DNA of 64,000 nt from Nicotiana tabacum (GCF_000715075.1 NC_134085.1:152920178-152984177); one strand, 5' to 3'; counted from the first letter of the stretch, positions 42,559-55,355 are shown. Program-made: numbers and translations. The notes: generated by a model from the sequence alone, not told the origin.

Positions 42559-43309
42559 TGTATGGACCAAAATCCGATCTAGGAAATTCCATATGAAAAG
42601 GTGATAATCACAAAAATCGTAGCTCACCACGGGCGACTCAGCTGAGCACGACTAGGGCGAGCCATTGAATGGTCTATCAAGGTCGAGGTCAATGACGAAG
42701 CGTAACGAGTCAAAGAGTGGCTCGCTAGGGCCGAGATCGAGCAGGGAATGGGAGTAACAATCAGTTTAGTCATAGAATCTGCAAAGGGAATATTTAACAG
42801 AATATTTCCTCTGCTTGTACTTTCTAAGGCCCTTGGGAATATCACATATAAATAGTGGAAGAGATAGAAAGGGAAGGGGAGAGTTCAATTGAATGAAGAG
42901 CAATCAAAGTAAAATACAAAGAACCACTTTTAAGAGAGATCCTATCTTTCTGTATATGATTCCTCTTGTCATTTCCATCAAGTCCAAGAAAGTGTATAAT
43001 ATTATTTAGCATTCTTGTGATCCAACATTGTTAGAAGAGTGAATCTTCTGTCCTCTTCAATAAAAGGGTGATTCTTCCCCCATATTTACATTCGTTTCCA
43101 TTTAATATATTTATTGCTCATTATGTTACCTTACATCCATTCTTGATAAAGTTATTTAATGCCCTTTGTATTAATCCGGCTCAATACTGATCCCTATCGT
43201 TCATACGTGCCTATGCTAGATCTAAAATTTGTTATATTTAACTAGGGTTTATCCATCATCGTTATACTCAGTTAGTTTAACAAAAGGTTTTATACTTTTT
43301 GGCAAATTA
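42559..43309 (+). repeat. Gypsy 5' LTR
   Basis: About 751 bp, starting TGTATGGACCAAAATC. Its last bases read GGCAAATTA, where the 3' LTR has GGCAAAACA; with the latter end the target-site duplication is perfect, so the terminal CA has mutated here. A TATA-like CATATAAATAG is at about 42844-42854. Confidence 0.85.
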
Positions 43310-43421
43310 ATTTGGCGCCGTCTGTGGGAAATTTCCTAGTTAAAATCTTAGTTTCTTCTAGATCTAAAAAAAGAAAGCACGCAGGAAACCCTGTGTATTC
43401 TACCGTATGCGCAAATCTAAC

Positions 43422-45000
43422 ATGGCAAGTAATGTAGAAGAAAAGAGGAAAGCAATCGCTCTGACATTACTACCAACCTTCTTCACACCATCAATGAAAC
43501 AGAAGACGAGAGGGTGACACCAAACGCATTTCCTCGGCAAGATAACTCGCCCTCTCCCCATGCAGCAACACGACCTCACATGACAGGGCAGCCTCTACAT
43601 CCACAGCGGAGGATACACCACCTACAGTGAAGAAACTGCTCGAGTCATGGTTGACAAATACGCTGACTAGCATCCTCGACAAGCTAGTCTAGAGGCCAGA
43701 TAGAGAAGGGGCAGGGACTCGCATTACGTCGATCCCCAATGAGCAATACGCTCCCACCCCAACAGGTATTATTGACAGTGTTAATGGGGCAGATAACGAC
43801 ATCCTCACAACCATTTTGAGGAAAATGAGGAATATGGAGAACGAAAACAAGATACTCCATGAGTAGATGAAAGAACATCAAAAAAGGGTGGATAAGATAC
43901 CGGGTGCCCCAAAACGTCTGCCGAAAAGGGACGCCAGTCGGTTCGTGGAGCAGTCGTACAATGATGAGGCGGCGCTACATTCCATACCCAAAACCTTCAA
44001 AATGCCACCGTACTTGAAAATATATGATGGCATGTCCGAGCCCGAAGATCACGTAACCCACTATGTCACAGCAGTGAAAGGCAACGACCTCGCAAAAGAA
44101 CAAATATCTTCCATATTGTTGAAAAAGTTTGGAGAGACCCTAACTGGCGGGGCCCTGACTTGGTACTCGTAGTTACCTGTACGCTCCATAGAAATGTTCG
44201 AGGAAATGGCCGATAAGTTCGTCATCGCCCATACCAAGGCCAAAAAAGCGGAGGCAAGGGTAAATGACATATTCGCCATTAAGCAATCACCTGGCAAAGT
44301 ACTTAGGGACTTCCTCGAGCGGTTCAACCGTGTAAGAATGACCCTTCCAAATGTATCTGAAGGAATGGTGGTAGCCGCTTTCCAGAATGGGTTAAGCAAA
44401 AGTGGGTCGAGAGCGACCAAAATTGCTGAGCCACTCATGAAATACCCTCCAACCACTTGGGATGAGATACATAACGCCTACTGTGCCGAGGTAAGAGCCA
44501 ACGAGGACGACCTCAATGGACCTAACCAACGTTTGACCTCATTCCAAATGGAATCTAGGAAAGACCGAAGAAGCAACAAAAGAAGAGATCTGGTCGGGTC
44601 ATGACCTAATCGAGAAAGACATCAACCTTACGTTAGAGGCACCCTCATGCCGCATTCACGCCATGACAAAGTTCCATCCAGGTCGCGAACGGGAATCCAC
44701 CGAAATGAAAGAGGTATGCCCCCCTTATTATCAACTCACAGTTTTTGTGTTTCCCCCTCAGAAATAGTCTACGCGTTGGAAAAGCTCGGCCCAAAGGTAA
44801 AATGGCCACAGAAGATGAAGTTCGACCCAAATACCAGAAAATCAAATGCCCTCTGTGAATTCCACTATGAACGAGGTCACAAGACTGAGGGCTGCATCGC
44901 CCTTAGATAGGAGGTCGTGAACATGCTTCACCAAGGGCACCTAAAAGAGTTGATGAGCGATCGAGGGAGGGCCAACTTCGTCTGAGGCTGAGAACAACAT
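43422..45000 (+). pseudogene. Gypsy gag
   Basis: Capsid-like frames interrupted by stops (for example TAG at 43864-43866 and 44170-44172, TGA near 44602). Recognisable blocks: PYLKIYDGMSEPEDHV, EMADKFVIAHTKAKK, VVAAFQNGL and the zinc-knuckle-like CEFHYERGHKTEGC at about 44855-44895. It would form the retrotransposon particle. Confidence 0.85.
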
Positions 45001-45036
45001 CAGGGGCCGCCCAAACCACCTTCCCCAGTTCAGACC

Positions 45037-45480
45037 ATTCAAATGATCATCGAAGGAGGTGATGACGCATACATCAACAACGTGAAGTTTACCACCACTC
45101 ACAAGCTCAAGCAGTCAATCACTCACGAACGGTATGATGAACTCAAAGAAAGTATCATCTTCGATAAGTCGGATACCCACAGTTTGGTCTTTCCTCACTA
45201 TGATACTCTTGTCATTACTTTATGTGTTTTTGATACTAATGTAAGATGTATCATGGTCGACAATAGAAGCGACACATGCATCATCCATCCTCGAGTTTTC
45301 ACCCAAATAAAGCTCGAGGACAGGATAGTGCCACAGGCATCACGCTAACAGGTTTTAACAATGCAGTTGAGCGGACATCTGGAGAAATCACACCGCCTAT
45401 TTTGGCCAGAAGCGTTATGTTGGAGACCACGTTCCACATCATGGACCAGGATATGGCACACAACACCATCATAGGCTGAC
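45037..45480 (+). pseudogene. Gypsy aspartic protease
   Basis: Retropepsin-like region. The active-site block reads IMVDNRSDTCIIHPR (about 45255) where an acidic D-x-G-type motif followed by S/A is expected, so the catalytic site is damaged. A frame change near 45340 leads into the later block DQDMAHNTIIG. Confidence 0.7.
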
Positions 45481-45876
45481 CCTGGATCCACACCATGAAA
45501 GTCGTCCCCTCAAGCCTATACGAAGTTATCAAATTTCCCAATCCTTGGGGGACATTCTGCATTCGAGGAGAACAACGCACTGCCAGGGAATGCTACTGCA
45601 TCGCTCAAGACTGCACGTACACCCCACAATTGAAAGGCAAGACCAAAGAAGCATAGCAATCAATAGTGTCGAGGTCGAGCGGGAACGAGCGAGACGTAAT
45701 CAGGGATCCCAAAGTTGTGGAAGCTGCAGGATCCACCACAGAAGACCTCGACCCTGTCCAACTTGATGACAATGACCATAACAAAAAGCTTACATCAGCC
45801 ACAAACTGCAGGATTCGGGTAAGTTCTGCCAATTTTTAGCTAACAACAGAGATTTTTTTCCTTTTCCCATATAGAT

Positions 45877-46640
45877 ATGTCGGGCATCCCAAAAGAGATA
45901 GCAACCCACAAGTTGAACGTCGACCTATTTTATCCTCCAGTAAGACAAATAAGGCAAAAATTCAACTCCGCAATAAATGATGCGGTTCGCGAAGAAGATG
46001 AAAAGCTGCTGGCGAACGACTCTATCAGAGAGTCGAAGTATCCTCAGTGGGTCGCCAACGTGGTCATGGTAAAAAAGAAAGACGAAAAATGGCGGATATG
46101 CGTAGACTTCACGGATTTGAACAAAGCCTGCCCAAAGGACTTGTTCCCGCTACCCCATATTGATTAGCTCATCGACACAACTGTCGGGCACGAGCTATTA
46201 AGCTTCTTAGACGTCTACTTGGGCTACAAACAAATCCTCATGGAGGCGGAAGACCAAGAAAAGACCACCTTCATCACTCACCAGGGGACATACTGCTATA
46301 TGGTCATGCCATTCGGTTGAAAAATGGAGGGGCGACATATCGGAGATTGATAACAAAAATGTTTAAAGACCAACTCGGTAAAACAATGGAAGTCTACATC
46401 GATGATATGTTGGTCAAGTCAAAGAGGAAGGAGGATAACATCGACCACCTAAAAGAAGCATTCGACATACTCAGACGATACAGTATAAAGCTAAACCCCG
46501 AGAAGTGTGCCTTCAGAGTAACTTCACAAAAGTTCCTCCATTTTTTGGTATCACATGAGGTATAGAAGTCAATCCCGGCCAAATTAAAGCCATCGAAGGG
46601 ATACCAGAGAACCTGACCATTAAGAAACAAGTAAAGAGGC
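45877..46640 (+). pseudogene. Gypsy reverse transcriptase
   Basis: RT blocks in order: ANVVMVKKKDEKWRICVDFTDLN (46050-46120), FPLPHID, LSFLDVYLGY, GTYCYMVMPFG and the catalytic YIDDMLVKS at 46394-46420, then LNPEKCAF. Stops occur near 46167 and at 46318-46320. A decayed Ty3/gypsy RT. Confidence 0.9.
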
Positions 46641-46660
46641 TGACCGGCCGTATAACTGCC

Positions 46661-47640
46661 ATGTCGAGGTTCATCTCACGATCCTTTGATAGATGTCACA
46701 AATTTTTCGGCGTGCTCAAAAAAGATAATGGGCTCCAATGGAACTCCGAGTGCGTTAAAGCCTTAAGAGAGCTAAAAGCATACCTGTCCTCCCCTCTACT
46801 ACTCGCCAAGGCAGAATTCGGTGAGCGCATTCTCGTTTATTTAGTTGTGTCCGACGTGGCCTTGAGCGCGGTTTTAGTTCGAGAGAACAAAGGTACGCAA
46901 TCTCCCATTTATTACATTAGCAAAACCCTGGTTGACGCCGAAACGAGGTACCCATACCTCGACAAGTTGGCCCTAGCTCTAGTCGTAGCTTCACGGAAGC
47001 TTAGACCCTACTTCTACTGCCACCCCATCTCGGTAGTAATGATTTCCCCCCCGAGAAGTATTTTCTACAAGCCCGAGCTGTCGGGCCGACTAGCCAAATG
47101 GGCCATAGAACTAAGCGAGCACGACATAACCTATTAGCCGCGGACGACGATAAAGTCACAAGTGTTCGCTGACTTTGGCACTGACTTCAGCTCAAAAATA
47201 ATGCTTGAAGTCGAAAAGGAAACCGCCCACACTCCCATCTGAATTGCACGACATGTGGATACACACAGATGGCGCTTCTAACACGTTAGGATCAGGACTG
47301 GGACTCGTGCTCGAGGTCCCAACCGAAGAAGTAATTAGATAGTCTATTCGATGGCCAGATATGACTAATAATGAGGCTGAGTATAATGTCGTGATTGCAG
47401 GTTTAAAACTAGCGCTCAAGTACGGAGCGAAACGGGTCGTCCTACGGTGCGATTCTCAGCTCGTCATCAATCAAGTTACAGGGAATTTCCAAATAAAAGA
47501 GCAAAGGTTGCAAAAATATCAGGTTGAGATCTACAAGCTAATACACAGTTCGACGAGTGCTAGCTAGACCAGATCCCTCGAGCACATAATATTGAAGCAG
47601 ACGGTCTCGCCAAGCTGGCCACATCCACCAAAAGCATATC
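46661..47640 (+). pseudogene. Gypsy RNase H
   Basis: Tether plus RNase H: FFGVLKKDNGLQWNSEC, then SPIYYISKTLVDAETRY, then a second RNase H-like region with DGASN (about 47268) and TNNEAEYNVVIAGL (47361). Stops (for example near 47137 and 47566) break the frame. The duplicated RNase H-like region is in keeping with Tat/Athila elements. Confidence 0.8.
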
Positions 47641-47743
47641 CAGGGATGGGAACGTTGTCACTCTCTTTCACTCGTCGATCGACCAAATCGAGGTACAAAC
47701 TGTAAACTTAACTTGGGACTGGCACAATCGTATTATCTCATAT

Positions 47744-48957
47744 TTGCAGAATAGGGTGCTCCCACCCGATAAAAAAGCCAGGAAGATACGAATGCAGACG
47801 GCCAGGTACAACGTCATCAATAACAACTTGTACAAGAGAACATTTGGTGGCCCTCTAGCGAAGTGCTTAGGACCAAACCAAACACGGCGCGTCCTCAAGG
47901 AAGTGTACGAAGGTCACTACAGAGCCCATACCAGTAATCGAGCTCTCACCAGATGCCTCGTACGAGCAGGATATTATTGGCCCACGATTAAAAAAGAGGT
48001 CGCCGACTTCATTAGAAAGTGCGAACAATGCCAAAAATATGCCCCCATGATTCACCAAGCGGGCGAGCACCTTCACTCAGTCACCTTGCTCTGGCCCTTC
48101 ATCAAATGGGGAATGGATATCATCGAACCCCTCATAGTGAAATGAGGTAATATACGATTCCTTCTAGTTTTGACTGACTGTTTCTCCAAATGGGTGGAAG
48201 CAGGTGCATTCGCCCAAATACGCGAACATGAAGTGATCACATTCATATGGAGAAACATCATATGCCACTTCGGCATGCCCAAAGAAATCAGCTGCAACAA
48301 CAGGCCCCAGTTCACTGGAAAAAAGACCGCTGAATTCTTTAAAAAATGGCACATCAAAAGAATACTCTCTATGCCATATCATCCCGCGAGCAACGGTCAA
48401 GCGGAATCCTCCAAAAAATCAATATTGAACATCATGAAAAAGAAGCTCAAAAATGCCAAGGGACTGTGGCCGAAATTGTTGCCGGAAGTGCTATAGGCAC
48501 ATCGTACAATGCCGAAAACAAGCACATGGGAAATGCCGTACTCACTAGTCTATAGGACTGATGCAGTAATACCGGTTGAGGTTAGTGAACCAAGCCTAAG
48601 ATATTCAAATGAGCGGGGGCCAAAGCCAAACAACGATGAAAGCAGAAGGCAAAACCTCGATCAGGCCGAAGAGCGAAGCGACATGGACTACATAAGAATG
48701 GTAGCCCAAAAACAACAGGCAGAGCGGTACTATAATAAAAAAGCCAAGGTCAGGCCATTCAAAGTTGGGGACTATGTACTCAAAGCCAAAACACAAGCAA
48801 GCAAGGACCCACGGGAAGGCAATCTGGGAACTAATTGGGACGGCCCATACAAAATCACGGCAGTAGTAAGCAAAGGGTCGTTCCAGCTAGAAACAATGGA
48901 GGGAAAATTACTGCCGAACAATTGGAACGTCACCTACCTCAAATACTTCAACTTCTG
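47744..48957 (+). pseudogene. Gypsy integrase
   Basis: HHCC zinc finger (HYRAHTSNRALTRC, CEQCQKYA), then the catalytic core: LTDCFSKW with the first Asp (about 48168), EISCNNRPQFTG with Asn where the second Asp is expected (about 48290), and NGQAESS with the Glu (about 48400). The C-terminal GPYKI domain ends at a stop at 48955-48957. Stops at 48143-48145 and near 48494. Inactive. Confidence 0.9.
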
Positions 48958-49269
48958 AGGATAGACGTCCCTCGAATCGTACTCTTTTCCCTTATCCGAG
49001 TTTTGTCCCAATTGGGTTTTCTTGGAGAAGTTTTGAACGAGGCGACGAGAAGGGCATCTTGAAGCTAAAAGTATAAGTTCATTGATCGACCTCTCGACTA
49101 CTTCTCCAGGTCGACCAATGAAAGGACTAGATAGACTGGGACTTCTCCAATGTATGCATGACAGAACAAAAACATGTAAACTTCTCCATCAAATGTATAA
49201 ACAAAGCAAAATAAGCTAATACACGAGCCTCTCATTTCTCCGCCAAATTTATACATTACGCCAACCTCA

Positions 49270-49745
49270 AAGTCAACATTTGACCTCGATCAAACCGATT
49301 CATATTCGACCTCGCTTGAATCAATTAAACATTCGACCTCGTTCGAATCAACTAAGAGTTCATGTTCGACCTCGCTTGAACTGACTCATATTTGACCTCG
49401 TTCGAATTAATTAAACATTCGACCTCGTTCGAATCAACTAAGAGTCCACGTTCGACCTCGCTCGAACTGACTCATATTCGACCTCGTTCGAATTAATTAA
49501 ACATTCGACCCCGTTCGAATTAACTAAGAATCCACGTTCGACCTCGCTCGAACTGACTCATATTCTACCTCGTTCAAATTAATTAAACATTCGACTTCGT
49601 TCGAATCAACTAAGAGTCCATGTTTAACCTCGCTTGAACCGACTCATATTCGACCTTACTCGAATTAATTAAACATTCGACCTTGTTCGAATCAATTAAA
49701 CATTCGATCGCATCCGAACTGATATTCGATCACATCCGACTCAAT
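49270..49745. repeat. 86-bp tandem array in gypsy 3' region
   Basis: Five units in exact 86-bp register, measured at the AAACATTCGAC word (49331, 49417, 49503, 49589, 49675). Each unit contains three shorter TTCGACCTCG(T/C)TCGAA blocks, so the array is a higher-order repeat of a ~28-bp word. Not coding. Confidence 0.93.
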
Positions 49746-50014
49746 TCATGCCGACATAAGTTTGATTTGCAACTTCGTTCGAATTAAGTATGATATGGGA
49801 CTTCACCCAAGTTCAACCAAAGGTATACTCGACCATATCCAAATTAGCAGGTACCAACACGACTTTCCGAAGAAAACCATTAGTAGAAAAATAAAGGGGG
49901 CCAAGGACGTACAACAAAAGTCATTCTCATTCCATCCCAAAAACAAAACGTCTTACAAAGGGCTATAAAGACACCCCCACAAAAAAAAACTAAGTATAAA
50001 AGCATCATACCACA

Positions 50015-52188
50015 TCATCCCCCCTTCGTCATCGCATCATCACCACCCGGTCCAGCAGCACCATCTCCACTGTTACCCTCGCCATCAAGATACTCATCAT
50101 CATACCAAGAATCGAATGCAAGCCCATCCAAATCCTCTTCATCATCTCCGGTCCCTGGCGTAGCAGGGTCATAGCCACATGCAAGCCTGGCGTCACGTGC
50201 TTTAGTACAGGCATCATTGAAGTTAGCTTCGGGAACCTTCCTCGCCACCAACAACTTTCTATATATGTCCAACTGAGCCTCAACATGGATCCACATCTCG
50301 TAAAAATTCCGTGGAACATCAGGGAAAGCGGAAGCATAAGAAAATGTTGATTGATCCACTAGCCTCACCTTTTCGGCCCCAAGGACGGTGATCTGCTCCT
50401 TCAAATCCGAAACCTCTTTTTTGAGACCTCCAATCTATTCGCTAACCTCCGCTACCCTAAGTGCGGCCGTCTTAGCATCATTCTCCCGCTTAGACCTAAG
50501 GACACGAACAACATTTTCTAATTCGGCCACTTGCGCCAACAATGCTGCCCTAGCCTCCTCGGCCCTCTCCAACTCAGCAACCTTTTCAGCCAACTCGCCA
50601 CTCAAGCCATCAGCACTGGTCAAGTTCTAATCATGCTCAGCCCACAACCCCCTTGTTCACTTCGATCTCGTCCTCCTTAATCTTGAGCGCCCCCTCAAGC
50701 TCGCTGCATTTGCTGATGACTCCCATGAGCTCATCGTCCCTTTGCTTTAACTCTTCCCTAAGAAACTGGGGGTAACCACTAGTGCAGAGCCGAGTACATA
50801 TCACGCGGTACCTATTGCGGTATCGACGATACTTCGTAACCATTTTCATAAAAACCACCTTTTTCTTCTCCGCTCGGCGGGCACTTTCGATTTCCAAGAT
50901 GAGAGTCTGAAGAAAGAGCAAAAAAAAAGAGAAAAGAGTAAATAGGAAAGAAAATGAGGCAAGCACATGACACTATAATGAGAACAAAGAAAACTTACCT
51001 GCAGAGCCAATCCATATACGCTCAATGATAGATTAGTATCCTTGAATGAGTGTAGAGTCTAGTTCTCGGCACTAGAGCAAAAAGGCACCAAAGAGGGGAC
51101 CACACTTTTCGTGTTGGTCATCAGATTGTAATCCAAAGGGATGACTATTGAACGAGAGGATCCATCAATTCTCACCTCAACCCGAGTAAGCCTGTCATCA
51201 AACATCCTCTCATCCTTGGGGTCGATGTCGGAGTCGGAGTCGGAGTCAAAATCATTTACGGCCATTCCTCCCTCCCCCTCTTTAGAAAAGGAAGGAATAT
51301 CGATCGGCTCGGAGAATTACAGATCACTCCTCGGTATGACCACGATAATCTCTGGCAAAGAAGCAGTCTCAGTGTCAGGAACTGGAATCCCAATTTCCGA
51401 AGTCACACCGATTTGCAGTACGGGCAGGCTGGCTCGAGCGCACCACCTGTTGACTCCTCGCCCCTTATTGCCTCATCGTCGACCTTTACTCTCTGCCTTT
51501 TCAATGGAACCATTTCCTCATCACTCGGCGAAGACTTATCCATTAGATGTAATAAGGAAGGAGCCGTTTCCCCCAATGATGACCCAGTCTCCCGCCGGTT
51601 AAGCCTACACAAGGACAGGGTTTTAGCAGGGGTGGTAGTTCGCAAAGACTCGCCCGTAGACACAACAGTCAGAGGTCTAGTTTCCATACCTGATTGACAG
51701 AAAGCGGGAGTAGGAGCCTTTGTCTTTTTCATAGCTCGTTGACCTAAAAGCAAAGAAAATGGCATAAATGAGAAGGGAAAATGATATTAAGGTCCAAGCG
51801 ACCAAGGATCAAAGCTAGACTTACTAGTCGATAAAGGTTGACGCCTAAAATTTTTGTTGAAGGATGACCATTCACGGATCCCTACCATGTGGGGCAAAAC
51901 CTGAGCCACCCAGTCACGAATATCACTGACCAGCATAGGAGGCTCCCTCTCGGCTGCGCCAAAAAAGAACGATTAAGTAACCAAAATAAGCCAACAAACG
52001 ATTAGTTCAACAAAATACTTACGGGCAAAGTTCCACGCCTCGGGAAACCCAGCTGGGTTCGCCACCACGTGTTCAGTTTTAACAAAGAAGTAGTCGACCC
52101 AAAACTTATGATTGGTATTGTCGAGAAAAGTAACCACCAAATGCACGAGAATCAAAGCAACAGAAACACAAGAAATGATGCAATGCAT
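50015..52188 (-). pseudogene. Antisense coding region of the gypsy element
   Basis: A set of minus-strand frames that read as one decayed, probably spliced gene. From the 5' side: NHKFWVDYFFVKTEHVV (about 52110) and AERE/SDIRDWVAQVLPHMVGIREWSSFN (about 51950-51850), a type of domain found in plant transposon proteins; a charged region (51765-51403); DFDSDSDSDIDPKDERMFDDRLTRV (51265); then coiled coil (LKQRDDELMGVISKCSELEGALK; LAEKVAELERAEEARAALLAQVAELENVV; about 50966-50435); ending with YEMWIHVEAQLDIYRKLL and an acidic tail at 50015. Antisense frames downstream of integrase are known in Tat-lineage elements such as Grande. Function unknown. Confidence 0.7.
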
Positions 52189-52382
52189 CAGGAAGACGCG
52201 TAGTCATGATGCATAAAGTTGTGACGTCATCCTGAACCTTCATCATTAAGCACAACTTTCAAAGCGCTACCTCTCTATCTCGACCATGACAACCATTACT
52301 CGACCCCTAGAACGGATTTCTCGATATTGCGACTGGCAAAGTCCCTTATCGAGGTCGACAAAAAAGATGACCTCGGTCTAAC

Positions 52383-53116
52383 TGTATGGGCCAAAATCTG
52401 ATCCAGAAAATCTCGTATGAAAAGGTGATCATCACAGAAATCGTATCTCACCACGGGCGACTCGACTGAGCACGACCAGGGTGAGCCATTGAATGGTCCA
52501 TCAAGGTCGAGGTCAATGGCGAAGCGTAACGAGTCAAAGAGTGGCTCGCTAGGGCCGACATTGAGTAGGGAATGGGAGCAACAATCAGTTTACTCATAGA
52601 ATCTATAATGTTCCCTCTGCTTGTACTTTCTAGGGTCCTTTGGGAATATCCCATATAAATAGTGGAAGAGATAGAAAGGGAAGGGGAGAGTTCAATTGAA
52701 TGGAGAGCAATCAAAGTAAAATACAAAGAACCACTTTTAAGAGAGATCCTATCTTTCTGTATATGATTCCTCTTGTCATTTCTATCAAGTCCAAGAAAGT
52801 GTATAATATTCTTTAGCATTCGTGTGATGCAACATTGTCACAAGAGTGAATCTTTTGTCCTCTTCAATAAAAGGGTGATTCTTCCCCCATTTTTACATTC
52901 ATTGCCATTTAATATATTTATTGCTCATTATGTTACCTTACATCCATTATTGATAACGTTATTTAATGCCTTTTGTATTAGATCGGCTCAACATTGATCC
53001 CTATTGTTCATACATGCCTATGCTAGATCTAGAATTTGATATGTTTAACTAGGGTTTATCCATCATCATTATACTCAGTTAGTTTAATAAAAGGTTTCAT
53101 ACTTTTTGGCAAAACA
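52383..53116 (+). repeat. Gypsy 3' LTR
   Basis: About 734 bp, TGTATGGGCC...GGCAAAACA, matching the 5' LTR with scattered substitutions and a deletion of about 12 bp near 52608. TATAT follows as target-site duplication. Confidence 0.9.
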
Positions 53117-53121
53117 TATAT

Positions 53122-53497
53122 AAATTTCGAATATGTAGTATCTTTTGAAGACATTAAATGCATATCACTTATTGGTAAATATATAGAGGAAATATTTTAT
53201 TATTAAAGCCGGATTTACATCTCATATTATGTTGGGTAAATTGCCCAATTTGTTCTCGACGTAAGGAATAGTCATAGTTTGGGGTTTTGCTACTTTATTT
53301 CTATTTTGTCCATAATTTTTATTGGATACCATACCAAACTTAGGGCATGCCTGTCATTTTAAATCGATTCCAGCTTTGACGTCAATCGAATTTGTTGAAA
53401 TTGTCCACACATAAAAAAGAAATAATATGACTTATATTGGCAAGGAAGTCCAACTTTTAACTTCAGATGAAAAAAGTTTCAAATCTCATGAACCTTT
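53122..53497. other. Spacer, nothing recognised
   Basis: AT-rich sequence between the gypsy element and the AAAATATTTTC-rich repeat. No gene or element end recognised. Confidence 0.5.
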
Positions 53498-53860
53498 AGG
53501 GTGTATTTGGTACGAAGGAAAATATTTTTCGGGAAATATTTTCGAATTTTTCCATGTTTGATTGTCTTAAATATTTTTCTCGTGAACTCATTTTCCTCCA
53601 ATTAGAGGAAAAATATTTTTCAAAACTCTTTTTCAAGATTCTCCACCCTTTCCACATTCTCATCAACCCCTACTCACCCATCCACCCCACCTCACCCCAA
53701 ACCACCCCTACCCACCCACCCCAACCCCACTCCTACGTACCCACCCCAACCCCGCCCATCATCGAAGATGAACTGTACAAAACCATAACCAAGCTAACTT
53801 TGCTGACTATCTCAAAGTGTAAAAGCAAACATAGCAAACCTATTTACATATAACACTAAT
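53498..53860. repeat. AAAATATTTTTC-rich left border and CCACCC-rich tract
   Basis: Begins AGGGTGTATTTGGTACGAAGGAAAATATTTTTC, a form common at plant MITE ends (split here as a description of consecutive words), followed by a pyrimidine/CCACCC-rich stretch (about 53643-53760). An inverted, degenerate counterpart lies at about 57480-57535, so the LINE fragment between may be nested in one element. Confidence 0.45.
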
Positions 53861-53989
53861 ATATCTACTTTGTTCCTATACAAAACTGCCGTATATAATT
53901 CTTAGCCTAAGTAGATACTCTAACATTGCAAATATATGCTATCTCCCTTGCAAGAACATCACTGCCTCGATACCTTTGCTCAAATATAC

Positions 53990-55355
53990 GAGCCAATTGC
54001 TTTAAGACTCTCAACAATCTCTTGATTAGTTACCTCTGCACATAGATCAACTCTTTGCTGGTGAGACAATGTAGAAACCATTCTTCATGTATGATCTTTT
54101 GATAGCAGGCAAAGAAGTGGCAGCTGATCCCATTAGTCTTTTATAGAAATCCACTATCTCTCTTTTGATGGTATCAGGGTTAGTCAACTTGTCTCTTAGT
54201 AGTGTTGTGATTTCTGTAATTTGCTTCCTTTGAGTTCTATCCTTCATTACTGTTGTGAAGTACTTAGAATTGAAGTCTCCAAGTTGTATCCATCTTGCTC
54301 TAGCTTTCTACTGTAGGACACTCTCCTCAATTAAGGACCATTTCTCTAAATTGAGTAGTGTTTTCTTCTCCATATCTAATAAAGCATTATTTCAATTCAG
54401 TGAAATATGTTCTTGGATAGTCCTCAGATCCATTTTAGCCTTCTCAATTTTCTAAATTATGCCCTTGAATTCCCTAGAGTTTAGAGCTTTCAAAGCAGAT
54501 TTCAGGTCTTTCAAACTTATCCAAACTGATTTCAAAGTACCCTGTGTACTATGAGGATTCCACATGCTAGCCACTATTTGAGAGAAATCTTCATGTGTTG
54601 CCCATATGTTGAAAAATCTGAAAGGCACTCTACCAGTCCATGTTGAAGATGACAGTGTTAATAACATAAGAGCATGGTCTGAAATTTTAGGCAATCCATA
54701 ATTAGTTTCCATATGACCCAGGACATCATCCATTCATAATTGCCAAAAACTCTATCCAATCTGCTGCTGACTCTGTCTACTCCAGGCTGCTTATTAGACC
54801 ATGTATAATAGTCACCCTTCCAAGGTAGTTCTGTTAATGTTGTATGTTGGAGGCAGACAGCAAAGTCTTAAATTTCTGAATAGCTTATTGGATTACAAGA
54901 TAATCTATTATTGGGGTATAATACTGCATTGAAATCTCCAGCCATTAACCATGGTACTACTATGCTTAGTGATAGTAGTTGTAAATTATCCCAAAGAGCT
55001 CTTCTTTGTTCCAGTCCATTGTATCCATACACTACAGTGAGAAAACAATCTATATCACCTCTTCACTTTTTACCTGATAGTGTATAATTTGAGCATCATC
55101 TTTATTACCAGTAATAATTAAGTGACTAGTATCCTATAGTAACTAAATTCTTCCATTCCTAGTCTCCTTATAGTTTGTCATTATACTCCATCGAGGAACA
55201 ATCGCTTTTGATATCCTTTGAGCATTCCCTTCCTTCACTTTAGTTTCTACAAGTCCTACTAGCTTGATTTTATTTCCCTTAATATACACTCTAACCTCCT
55301 TCTGTTTGTACCTTTTATTTACACCCCTAATGTTCCAGAATAACCAATTCATCAT
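53990..55355 (-). pseudogene. LINE ORF2, endonuclease part
   Basis: Starts MMNWLFWNIRGVNKRYKQ at 55355, the N-terminus of the L1-type EEP endonuclease (WNIRG; LVGLVETKV with the catalytic Glu). The end of the domain is visible near 54670 (LPKISDHALML, the conserved S-D-H). The EN-RT linker follows (ARWIQLGDFNSKYF near 54290, a common plant L1 motif). The frame is lost near 54060-54000. Several stops and frameshifts are present, and the YADD-type RT core is absent. Confidence 0.8.

Larger units (their letters stand above)
42559..53116 (+). mobile_element. Ty3/gypsy (Tat-type) retrotransposon, degenerate
   Basis: A 10.56-kb element with two LTRs and the target-site duplication TATAT (42554-42558 and 53117-53121). 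A primer-binding site beginning TGGCGCCGT at 43313-43321 fits tRNA-Asp, as used by Athila/Tat elements. The order gag, protease, RT, RNase H, integrase identifies Ty3/gypsy. A long 3' region after integrase with antisense coding frames, together with the gag wording, points to the Tat lineage. Many stops and frameshifts show it is inactive. Confidence 0.92.

Noticed and set aside
42559..43304. Gypsy LTR ending at GGCA
   Set aside because: With that end no target-site duplication exists. Extending to AAAACA in the 3' LTR gives a perfect TATAT duplication.
53554..53853. Proline/threonine-rich 99-codon frame
   Set aside because: It is a reading of a CCACCC-rich low-complexity tract next to repeat DNA.
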